From: Chryseobacterium sp. 36-9
GTDB taxonomy: Bacteria; Bacteroidota; Bacteroidia; Flavobacteriales; Weeksellaceae
DNA length: 35,059 nucleotides
Direction of reading: 5' to 3'
Assembly: GCA_001898785.1 (NCBI GenBank)
Contig: MKVE01000029.1
Location: forward strand, 56,415-91,473
The notes below the pieces were generated by a model. That model had not been told where the DNA came from. It made no database searches and was given only the letters and a program-made list of their open reading frames with translations. This document shows, piece after piece, positions 24,378 to 31,846 of the stretch; position 1 is the first letter of the stretch, and each line of letters begins with the position of its first letter. Both the position numbers and the translations under genes were made by a program.

Positions 24378-24410
24378 AAACCTTCAAGGTTTTTAAAACC
24401 TTGAAGGTTT
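24378..24410. repeat. 33-bp perfect palindrome between two operon genes
   Basis: Left arm AAACCTTCAAGGTTTT (24378-24393) and right arm AAAACCTTGAAGGTTT (24395-24410) are perfect inverted repeats around a single T. Each arm is itself nearly palindromic. It lies in the 55-bp spacer between the unknown 134-residue gene's stop and the BtrH-like start region, within a same-strand series. It could act as an attenuator or partial terminator, or be a dispersed repeat. The same architecture is seen at 34411-34443. Confidence 0.75.
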
Positions 24411-24414
24411 CTAT

Positions 24415-24819
24415 TTATTTTCCGTCGAAGTTTTTTAATTCATCTACTGAAATTCCGAAAGCGTCGGCATATTTTTTCAGTACGGATTCACTTAGTGTTT
24501 TAAAAATTTTTGGTTTTGCATGTCTTTTTACGCGCCATTGCCACATTCCGACATAGGCTGCAAGAACTTGTAAGTCCATTTTATTCAGCTCCATGAAATA
24601 AATGATAGGGCTTACTTTATTGTTGGCAACATCTTGTTTCGCTTCTTCAATTCTTTCATGAATCAGTTCCATCGATTCTTCGAGTGCTGCTTTTTTGGCG
24701 TCCCAGCCAATGCTGTTGGCTGTGGTGTAATTATCATTTTCGTCGGTCACATACAACACTTCGGTCATGTTGGCTGACTTCAGATTGCTTTCGTCCTGAG
24801 GTAGGTCTTGTTTTTTCAT
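24415..24819 (-). CDS. Conserved-looking small protein of unknown function
   Basis: 134 residues, no signal peptide, soluble and mostly helical. The centre (SPIIYFMELNKMDLQVLAAYVGMWQWRVKRH) is rich in aromatic and basic residues. The end LKKYADAFGISVDELKNF resembles the second half of an Xre-type helix-turn-helix, though a full DNA-binding domain is not evident. It starts 4 bp after the hotdog gene's stop and so belongs to the operon. I do not recognise a family and cannot assign a function. Confidence 0.72.
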   Translation of the reverse strand: MKKQDLPQDESNLKSANMTEVLYVTDENDNYTTANSIGWDAKKAALEESMELIHERIEEAKQDVANNKVSPIIYFMELNKMDLQVLAAYVGMWQWRVKRHAKPKIFKTLSESVLKKYADAFGISVDELKNFDGK

Positions 24820-24823
24820 TGGC

Positions 24824-25267
24824 TTAGTGTTTTACTTCTTGAATAAACAAATTAATTTCAGCCCGTATCAACAATTCATCATTGTTAAATGTCTCGCAGA
24901 AGATATGGCAGATGTTTTCAAACTGAGAAATCAGAGAGGCTTTTGAAATGATCTTATCACCCACTTTCGGTAATGCAAAGACTTCAATTTTCTTAATATT
25001 GGTAATGAAACCGATTACCTTTGTGTCTGCATCAGGATTTTCGAAGAAACTTTGTCCGAGAATGGATGAACAGGTCTGTGCTAGATTTTCTATCAAACCT
25101 GCTTCAACAAACTCATTATTATGAACAAAAATGTTGTCTTGAGTAATTTTAAATGATGTGATGACTTTATCTTCCGTCAATTCCAAAATATAATCCGTCA
25201 TCAGCATCGGTTCGCGATGAGGTAAAAAATTGTGGATGTTGATTAAGTTTTCAGTCTTCGGTTCCAT
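24824..25267 (-). CDS. Hotdog-fold dehydratase, ApeP-like
   Basis: 147 residues. FLPHREPMLMTD near the N-terminus and NEFVEAGLIENLAQT, with a Glu in the FabZ/FabA helix position, mark an ApeP/FabA-like hotdog protein. The likely role is dehydration of 3-hydroxyacyl-ACP during polyene formation. It is clearly related to the next upstream gene (shared NIFV...GLIE..AQ pattern), suggesting a duplication and perhaps a heterodimer. It is preceded by a long palindromic spacer. Confidence 0.83.
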   Translation of the reverse strand: MEPKTENLINIHNFLPHREPMLMTDYILELTEDKVITSFKITQDNIFVHNNEFVEAGLIENLAQTCSSILGQSFFENPDADTKVIGFITNIKKIEVFALPKVGDKIISKASLISQFENICHIFCETFNNDELLIRAEINLFIQEVKH

Positions 25268-25276
25268 ATTTTATTT

Positions 25277-25404
25277 TAACCACAAAAGTCACAAAAGTTT
25301 TTGCCATTTTTATTTTTAAAAAGCTCAAAAAAAATTGTCACTTTAAAACTATTCTTCTTTTGAACTTAGATTAATTACCTTTCCTTTCTTGACTTTGTGG
25401 TTTA
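25277..25404. repeat. Imperfect inverted repeat, second CCACAAAnnG-type copy
   Basis: Left arm TTAACCACAAAAGTCACAAA begins near 25276, and right arm TTGACTTTGTGGTTTA lies near 25389-25404, in the 144-bp spacer between the two hotdog genes. The arms pair well and the centre is A/T-rich and diverged. It is related to 14785-14878. I see no reading frame here. Confidence 0.58.
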
Positions 25405-25411
25405 TTTTTTA

Positions 25412-25843
25412 TTATTTCACAATGGTTTTCATCTGCGATTTTGCAATCACTTTATCACTGATTTTTGTAATGATTTCTACCAGCGTTACGCCCATCATTT
25501 CATTAATAATGGTCACTTCCGATTTCAATACTTTTCCAATTTGAGGTAAACTTTCGGCTTCAAAAGATTTGATAGCGCCGATGTAACCAGTCGGAGATTC
25601 TTTGCCTAAAAGAAAATATTTGTAACCCGTATGCAAAGCTACACTCTGCGCCTGGTGTTCAATCAAACCAGAGGCTTGAAATGTGTTTTCATTAACAAAA
25701 ATATTGTCTTCTTTAATGACAAATTCGGAAATCAAATGATTTTCCGAATATTCTACAAGCCCGCTTACCATTACAAAAGGAAACTTTTGAGGAATCAGAC
25801 TTTCTATGAAGTTTTTGTCAGAATTTGGTAACAAGTTTTCCAT
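25412..25843 (-). CDS. Hotdog-fold dehydratase, second ApeP-like copy
   Basis: 143 residues starting MENLLPNSDKNF at 25843. This ATG overlaps the DarB stop by one base (TAATG), whereas the frame's upstream ATG at 25900 lies inside darB and would add unrelated residues. IPQKFPFVMVSGLVEY and NTFQASGLIEHQAQS match the hotdog dehydratase pattern of the downstream neighbour. It may act on the resorcinol or the polyene precursor. Coupling to DarB suggests the former, but this is inference. Confidence 0.82.
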   Translation of the reverse strand: MENLLPNSDKNFIESLIPQKFPFVMVSGLVEYSENHLISEFVIKEDNIFVNENTFQASGLIEHQAQSVALHTGYKYFLLGKESPTGYIGAIKSFEAESLPQIGKVLKSEVTIINEMMGVTLVEIITKISDKVIAKSQMKTIVK

Positions 25844-26982
25844 TAACAAACTGTCAATAATGCGCAAGAATAAGCGAATCGTCCACTTTCCGGAACACAA
25901 AGAAGGATTTTTTCTCCTTTTTTCAGCTTCCCAGAATTCATCAATTGTTCTACAGCAATAAAGATGGATCCAGCACCGATATTTCCAACTTCGGAAAGAT
26001 TATAGAACCATTTTTCCCACGGGAAGTCTAAGCCTACATTGGCAAATTCTTCTTTCAATCCTTCTTTGAAATAACCGGAAGAGATATGCGCTAACACGTG
26101 ATCTATAGATTCCGGATCCAGCTCATGTTTGTCAAAAGAAGCTCTCAAACTCTGCGCACCTTTTACAAGGATATACTGATCCAGAATTTTTGTGTCTTGC
26201 TTCAAAGCAAAAATAGATTGCTTCAACCACTCATCAGAAGGATAATCTGCCCAGGATTTTAGACTTCCGTCTTCCTGTTTTTCACACCCGGAATACATAC
26301 AAGCCTCGATCTCGTGAGCGTAAGAATAAAAATCAATCCACTCGATTCTCAATGATGTCTGGTTTTCTCTTGGTTTGTTTTCCAATAAAAATGCACCAGC
26401 ACCGTCAGAAAGCATCCATCTTAAAAATTCTCTTTTGAACGCTACGATTGGTCTCTCTTCCAATAGCTTCAGATTCTCTGCTTCATGATCAAATTTATCC
26501 GCTGTCATCCAAGAAGAAAACCGCTCAGAACCAACACAAACCGCATTGTTTTTTACACCTGCTTTTACAGAAAGAAAACCGTAGTTCAGCGCATTCATCC
26601 CGGAGTTGCAAAGTCCCATTGATGTATTGATCTCCACAGATTTGTTCATACCCAATTCACCGTGAACCATTGATGCGTGAGACGGCTGGATTTGGTCTGC
26701 AGAAGTTGTTCCACAAGACAACAGTTCCATATCTTCTTTTTTAAAATTCTCATCAAAAAGTCCGTTAATCGCATTAGCTGTAATCTGAGCATTGGTATGA
26801 GTTGGGTTTCCGTTTTTGTCCAAAGCATAATATCTGGTTTTGATCTGATTGTTCCTCAAAATCAAGGCTCTTGCTTTGGAAGGTGTGTTGTTTACCAAAC
26901 CAAGATAGGTTTCCATATCATCATTGGCTATCGGTTCATTTGGTAAGTATGTAGAAGATTTGGTGATATAAACGTTACTCAT
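25843..26982 (-). CDS. darB: DarB-like ketosynthase (KAS III type), dialkylresorcinol synthesis
   Basis: 379 residues of the KAS III/chalcone synthase fold with a Cys125-His299-Asn334 triad: EINTSMGLCNSGMN, DHVLAHISSGYF and SEVGNIGAGSIF. In dialkylresorcinol pathways DarB joins two beta-keto acyl precursors to form the ring skeleton. It is 2 bp after the DarA-like gene, the arrangement expected of a dar locus, which supports both names. Ordinary FabH is less likely because of the partner and the variant motifs. Confidence 0.9.
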   Translation of the reverse strand: MSNVYITKSSTYLPNEPIANDDMETYLGLVNNTPSKARALILRNNQIKTRYYALDKNGNPTHTNAQITANAINGLFDENFKKEDMELLSCGTTSADQIQPSHASMVHGELGMNKSVEINTSMGLCNSGMNALNYGFLSVKAGVKNNAVCVGSERFSSWMTADKFDHEAENLKLLEERPIVAFKREFLRWMLSDGAGAFLLENKPRENQTSLRIEWIDFYSYAHEIEACMYSGCEKQEDGSLKSWADYPSDEWLKQSIFALKQDTKILDQYILVKGAQSLRASFDKHELDPESIDHVLAHISSGYFKEGLKEEFANVGLDFPWEKWFYNLSEVGNIGAGSIFIAVEQLMNSGKLKKGEKILLCVPESGRFAYSCALLTVC

Positions 26983-26984
26983 TT

Positions 26985-27899
26985 TTATTTTAAATTAATT
27001 CCTTGTAAATATTCTCTTTGTTTTTTTCTCTTAAACCATAATAATGGCGCTAATAATATATGAAATATTAAAACGATCGGAGATATAATCCAGATCGCTG
27101 CCATCAAATATACCTTAAAGAATTTTATCAGCAAAGGACGCTTTTCTTTTTTCTTGATAATCAGATTCGACCAGACGGTGAAAATTTTGTTCCCGACTTT
27201 TTCTACTCTTACCAAAAAAGGTCTTATCTCTACCGCTCCGTTTTTTACCAGTTCGGGCTGAAGATCCTTAAAGTTATTTTCGCGCAAATGCCCTTCAATA
27301 ATCTTACCATACTTTACAGAACCGGCAATTTCTTCGTCAGAAATTCCGGCTGCGGGTAAAATTCCGGATTTTTCTTTTTGTCCGGTTGTTAGCCAACGTA
27401 GGATTGTAAGAACGCTGGTGTAGTTGTCATGTCTGTCAACCAACGCAATATTTCCTACTAATTGAGCCTTCAAATCACGCAGATAGACTTTCAGTTTTTC
27501 CTGAGAAAGCATCCACATATTCCTGGTTCCAGATATTGTAACGACTGGTGTATCTTTCAAAATATTTTCTGCATAACCGCTTTTCAGGAACGAAATAATC
27601 GGAATGGAAGGCGTCAAATACCAAACCTGATATCCGAAAAGGATGAGATCAAATTTTTGATTCAGAACATCTTCCGGTGGTGGAAGGATTTCACTTGGAA
27701 TCTGAAGGTAAGACTCCGGAAATGTATTGAAAAACACATCACTTGGCCATGGAAAAGGAAAATCCTTTTTAAGCTGGATGTTATAATAGGTAACACTATA
27801 TTCGTCCTTTTTTTCCTCAAACGGCTGAGCTATATTCTTCACAATATCCTTCAGCTGCCCGGTTTGCGAATAATATATGACAAGAATTTTTTTAGACAT
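26985..27899 (-). CDS. darA: DarA-like dialkylresorcinol condensing/aromatising enzyme
   Basis: 304 residues. The N-terminus KKILVIYYSQTGQLKDIV is a flavodoxin-like phosphate-binding loop, and the first 180 residues are an alpha/beta fold with LILFGYQVWYLTPSIPII. The C-terminus has a hydrophobic membrane-type stretch (about 265-290) and a basic tail. I recognise it as the DarA family from its partner gene and the flavodoxin-like start. Together with DarB it makes the dialkylresorcinol ring. The exact reaction split between the two proteins is from family knowledge and not visible here. Confidence 0.87.
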   Translation of the reverse strand: MSKKILVIYYSQTGQLKDIVKNIAQPFEEKKDEYSVTYYNIQLKKDFPFPWPSDVFFNTFPESYLQIPSEILPPPEDVLNQKFDLILFGYQVWYLTPSIPIISFLKSGYAENILKDTPVVTISGTRNMWMLSQEKLKVYLRDLKAQLVGNIALVDRHDNYTSVLTILRWLTTGQKEKSGILPAAGISDEEIAGSVKYGKIIEGHLRENNFKDLQPELVKNGAVEIRPFLVRVEKVGNKIFTVWSNLIIKKKEKRPLLIKFFKVYLMAAIWIISPIVLIFHILLAPLLWFKRKKQREYLQGINLK

Positions 27900-27932
27900 T
27901 AATAAAAATGGTTTTATACAAAACTATGATTT

Positions 27933-30900
27933 TTAGCCTTTATTCTGATTTTTTTTGTAAATTTTTATAGCGTCTGATTCAAATATTAGGGAATAATTCT
28001 GATTAGTGAACAATAACGCTTTTGTTTTTAACAGTATAACGGTTTCTGGTAGATCAGAGATTTTTGAAAAGCTAAAATGGTCATCAGAAATCAAAAGCAC
28101 GTCAATATTTTTGTTGACATCGGAAATATTTTTGATGTAACTGATTTTTCTGGTTTTTACAATATAATTCTGTCCGGCAATTTCCCGGTTTTCTTCGTTA
28201 CGTATAAAACTGAAGATTTTTCTGCTTGCCTGATAAAGTGTCAATAAAACATCTTTTTGACCAAAGTCATCTGAAATGTGTAGAATCACTGCTTCTTTTG
28301 AAATATGTTTATTCAGTTCAAAATAAACCGACTTATTAGCTTCAAAATCTCGTTTGATTTCCTTTACAGCTTCATTTTCTTTGTAAAGGAAACTTAAGAA
28401 TAATTTCTTTCTGAAGTAATTTTCATCTTCCAATTCAGTTCTCAATTCAGAAAATTTTTCTCTGAATAATGCATTGATTTTCTTCGTTCTTTCGGAATAA
28501 TTTGTTCCAAAACTCAAATCATTCTTATTAATTCTGTCTCCGACTTTTACTGTGATTGCACCGTCATAGATTATGAAATCGCCTTTTGGCAGGACTTCTG
28601 AATTGCCGTGGATATAAACTGGAACAATGTCCAGATCAAATTGCTCGGCAAGATAAAATGCACCTTTATGAAATCTCTTGATGTCGTTGTCATAAGAACG
28701 TTTCGCTTCCGGAAAAACCATTAGAGAATAGCCATTTTTCACTTTTTCTCTCAGCTTTTCCATTCCGTTTTCAATGCCTTGAGAAACGGGATAGAACCCC
28801 AATGCCTTTACTAGCTTTCCAAAAATTGGTGATTCATAAACCCAGTCATTCACAAGATAAACGATTTTGTGAGTCGTCATCGCCATCGCTAATGTGTCAA
28901 GAAACGATGTATGATTGGCAATAATAATAGAAGGTTTGCCGAAGTCTTCGTTTGGATTTCTGATAACAGTTTTTTTAACAAAAGGATTGGTGTACAAAAC
29001 TGAACCTAAGTATTTTGCAATGAATTTTTTAATGAAAATTAAGGTGTTTCCTTTCGCATTCTTCACAAAAATAGTTCCGAAAAAAGAAAAAAATAATCCA
29101 CCCAAACCATAATAAAGAAATGATAAAACAGAGTGCAAAAACAGTCTGAGAGTAATCGGCGACAAACCTTTTTTCTGCCTGTTAATGATCAAAAATCTAA
29201 ACCAAAACGGATATAAGGTTGAGGTAATTACAATCACGGAAAACATTCCGATTAAAGCGACTAAAGCCAGAGAATGTAAAGCCGGATGTTTTGCAAAAAT
29301 CAGAGAACCTATAGATAAAATCGTTGTGAAAACTGCCAAAATAATCGAAATTCTATAGGTTGGAAGTTCGTTTTTACCGGTTGTATGTTCTTTCTGCATC
29401 GCTTTCGTGAGGAAAATGCTGAAATCATCTCCGACTCCGAAAACCAAAGTGCAGACAACGGTGCTGAAAATATTCAATTCCAATCCCAGGAAATAGAGAG
29501 TTCCAGCAGTCACAACTCCCGTTAAAACAATCGGAAACATTGTCAGGATCGTCAATTCAAAATTTCTGAAGAAAACAATAATCGTAAGAATAATGGCTAA
29601 AAGTGAGTAATTGATTAGCGTATTAAAATCATTTTTAAGTAAACCTAAAAAGTTCTCGTTCATCTGTTGGCGGTCGATTGCCAAAGCTTCGTGATTTTTT
29701 TCAACATCTTTTATGAAAGCATCGCGTTTCTTTTCGTCCACTTTTACGACATTCGAAACGGTGTAAAATCCATTTTCGTTGCTCAGAAATTCTGAAATCT
29801 GAAGGGCTTTTATTTTTTCATAATCTTCTAAATTTAAAGTGGAGTAGGATTTATTTAAATTTTCATTAAACTTATCGAAAGCAGAAGCATTGAATCCGAA
29901 TTTGTTTCCATTCTGAACCAATTCAGAGATTGTCTGGTTTTTTTTGTTCTGATTCCAGAATTGATTCCATTGTTCAACCTTTTTTTGTTGGTCTTCTTTC
30001 GATAAAACAACATTTCCAAGCGAATTATAACTCAGAATTTTTCCTTCCTGCTTTTCTTTTTCCAAAAACCGGCTCAGCTGGGAATTTCTCGCCAAAGCTT
30101 CATTTTCAGAATTTCCATAAGAAATCGTGTAAATCGATTTTGAAGTAATATCTGACAACTTTTCAAGCTTGGCTTCGCTGATTTTCAAATCTTTCGGAAT
30201 GTAATTTAAATCACCAATGTCTTCATTAAAACCAACGTGACGGAAACCAAAAAGACACGCAATTATCATAATTGAACAACCAATAATCAAAGGTTTGTTC
30301 TTTTCGTAAGGGTAATTTCCAATTTTATCGATGAAATTCGTGCTAACTTTATCTGAATTTTCTTTCGGATGATACAGTTGCGGAACAATAATTAAAGCGG
30401 TAAAAGACGACAGGAAAACTGTAATCGCAGCGAAAAGCCCAAGATCTTTCAACGCTTCAGAACGGACAAAAACCAAACACAAAAATGAAACCGCCGTAGT
30501 TGCGCTGCTCAGAATAATCGGTTGCGTAATTTCCTTGTAAAGCTCTTCAATATTGTTGTTGTGCTTGTAATGCGTTAAAATATGAAGGGCATAATCGATG
30601 GTAATTCCAATTAAAATTGCTCCGACGCTGAGTGAAATTGCCGAGATTTTATCTTTAATAAAGTATAAAGTCATCAGTGAAATGAAAACGGCAAAAACAG
30701 TCGGTAAAAAAACAATGAGCGGCGTAAAGAAATTCCTGAAGTAATACATCAACAAAATCAACAGAACCGTCATCGAAATAATAACCGTATTCTGAATGTC
30801 TTTCTTAATTTGTTGAGCATTGGCAACCGCAATTACCGGCGAACCAAAATAGCTGATTTCCGTTTTTCCTTTGAATTCTTTGTTGAGGTTGTCTTTAATT

Positions 30901-31598
30901 TCATTTAACTGATTGACGAAAACTTCGTTGTTTTTCGTGTCGTTGCTCTTATTTTTAGGATCGATGAAAAGCAGGAGGTTTTTTCCGTCTTTGGTAACAA
31001 TGTAATTGTCTTCCAGCTTGAAATCCTTACTGATATTTAAAGCATTGAGTTTTTTGATTCCGAGAAAAGTGATTCCGAGCGGATCTTTTTTGATGAATTC
31101 TTTGGTGACTAAACTTGTTGGCGAAACCAGCGAAACATAATTGTTCTCTACCTGTTTTGCTATGCTGTCTTTATTGAGTTTTCTTTCAATTTCCTGATAA
31201 TCGTTTTCATCCAGAAATAAAGGCAGATTCTGATTGACAAAATCAAAAGTTTCGGAAATTTCGTTGTCGTTTACCTTTCCCTGAACAGAACCGATGTATT
31301 TCTGTAAAGGTCCAATTTTATGTAAAAAAGTATCGGCAGTTTCCGAAAGCTGGAATTGGTCATCTTTTGATTTGTTCTCAATGATGACAATAATTTTGTC
31401 TGAAAAGTTCAATTGCTTTAGAACTTTCGCTGTCAAATCAGATTTGTCATTTTTCGGAATAATCTGATTGATGTCTTCTTCAAAATTAATTTTAGAAGCA
31501 AAAAATCCACAAACGACAAGAATTCCCAATGCTGCTGCGAGGGAAATGAGCCGGTTCTTGGCAATCAGATAATATAAAAAGATGAAAAAGCGATGCAT
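27933..31598 (-). CDS. MMPL-family exporter fused to a lysophospholipid acyltransferase and a degenerate third domain
   Basis: A 1221-residue multi-domain membrane protein. Residues 1-840 are an RND/MMPL transporter in two halves: membrane segment at 12-33, periplasmic loop, membrane clusters at about 272-410, a segment near 445-465, a second loop, and clusters at about 660-830. Residues 880-1075 are a PlsC-type acyltransferase with NHTSFLD (about 893) and FPEAKRS. Residues 1076-1221 look like a Rossmann/methyltransferase-type domain, but the expected glycine-rich SAM motif is replaced by HISDDFGQKD (about 1104). MMPL plus acyltransferase genes are typical of flexirubin and aryl polyene clusters, where they should export and acylate the product. 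It is probably first of the long minus-strand series. Confidence 0.92.
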   Translation of the reverse strand: MHRFFIFLYYLIAKNRLISLAAALGILVVCGFFASKINFEEDINQIIPKNDKSDLTAKVLKQLNFSDKIIVIIENKSKDDQFQLSETADTFLHKIGPLQKYIGSVQGKVNDNEISETFDFVNQNLPLFLDENDYQEIERKLNKDSIAKQVENNYVSLVSPTSLVTKEFIKKDPLGITFLGIKKLNALNISKDFKLEDNYIVTKDGKNLLLFIDPKNKSNDTKNNEVFVNQLNEIKDNLNKEFKGKTEISYFGSPVIAVANAQQIKKDIQNTVIISMTVLLILLMYYFRNFFTPLIVFLPTVFAVFISLMTLYFIKDKISAISLSVGAILIGITIDYALHILTHYKHNNNIEELYKEITQPIILSSATTAVSFLCLVFVRSEALKDLGLFAAITVFLSSFTALIIVPQLYHPKENSDKVSTNFIDKIGNYPYEKNKPLIIGCSIMIIACLFGFRHVGFNEDIGDLNYIPKDLKISEAKLEKLSDITSKSIYTISYGNSENEALARNSQLSRFLEKEKQEGKILSYNSLGNVVLSKEDQQKKVEQWNQFWNQNKKNQTISELVQNGNKFGFNASAFDKFNENLNKSYSTLNLEDYEKIKALQISEFLSNENGFYTVSNVVKVDEKKRDAFIKDVEKNHEALAIDRQQMNENFLGLLKNDFNTLINYSLLAIILTIIVFFRNFELTILTMFPIVLTGVVTAGTLYFLGLELNIFSTVVCTLVFGVGDDFSIFLTKAMQKEHTTGKNELPTYRISIILAVFTTILSIGSLIFAKHPALHSLALVALIGMFSVIVITSTLYPFWFRFLIINRQKKGLSPITLRLFLHSVLSFLYYGLGGLFFSFFGTIFVKNAKGNTLIFIKKFIAKYLGSVLYTNPFVKKTVIRNPNEDFGKPSIIIANHTSFLDTLAMAMTTHKIVYLVNDWVYESPIFGKLVKALGFYPVSQGIENGMEKLREKVKNGYSLMVFPEAKRSYDNDIKRFHKGAFYLAEQFDLDIVPVYIHGNSEVLPKGDFIIYDGAITVKVGDRINKNDLSFGTNYSERTKKINALFREKFSELRTELEDENYFRKKLFLSFLYKENEAVKEIKRDFEANKSVYFELNKHISKEAVILHISDDFGQKDVLLTLYQASRKIFSFIRNEENREIAGQNYIVKTRKISYIKNISDVNKNIDVLLISDDHFSFSKISDLPETVILLKTKALLFTNQNYSLIFESDAIKIYKKNQNKG

Positions 31599-31822
31599 TT
31601 TGATTTAAACTGCTGTATTCAGTTTTAAATATGGTTAAAGTTTTTTATTTCTGCAAACGTGTTCATTCTCAATATTTAAAAACATTTTTTTTTAAATTGA
31701 GTCTGCGAATTTAATGAAAAAAAGTTAATGTTTTGTTAAAAGAGGTTTTCTGAAATCAATAATATATATAAGGAATAGACAATAGAAATAATTCTTAAAT
31801 CGATTGGTAATAAAAAAACTCC

Positions 31823-31830
31823 TACTTTTG
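31823..31830 (+). promoter_or_regulatory. Possible Bacteroidota -7 element for topA
   Basis: TACTTTTG matches TAnnTTTG, with a TTG at 31804-31806 that may be the -33 part (16-nt spacer). It lies 16 bp before the topA ATG, so a short leader is expected. The spacer 31599-31846 holds nothing else I recognise apart from A/T-rich DNA; no clear promoter for the exporter gene is visible on the other strand. Confidence 0.5.
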
Positions 31831-31846
31831 CAAAAATTTTTTTAGA

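Noticed and set aside
27462-27902. 146-residue plus-strand frame opposite darA
   Set aside because: Antisense shadow of a recognisable gene, no ribosome-binding or domain evidence.
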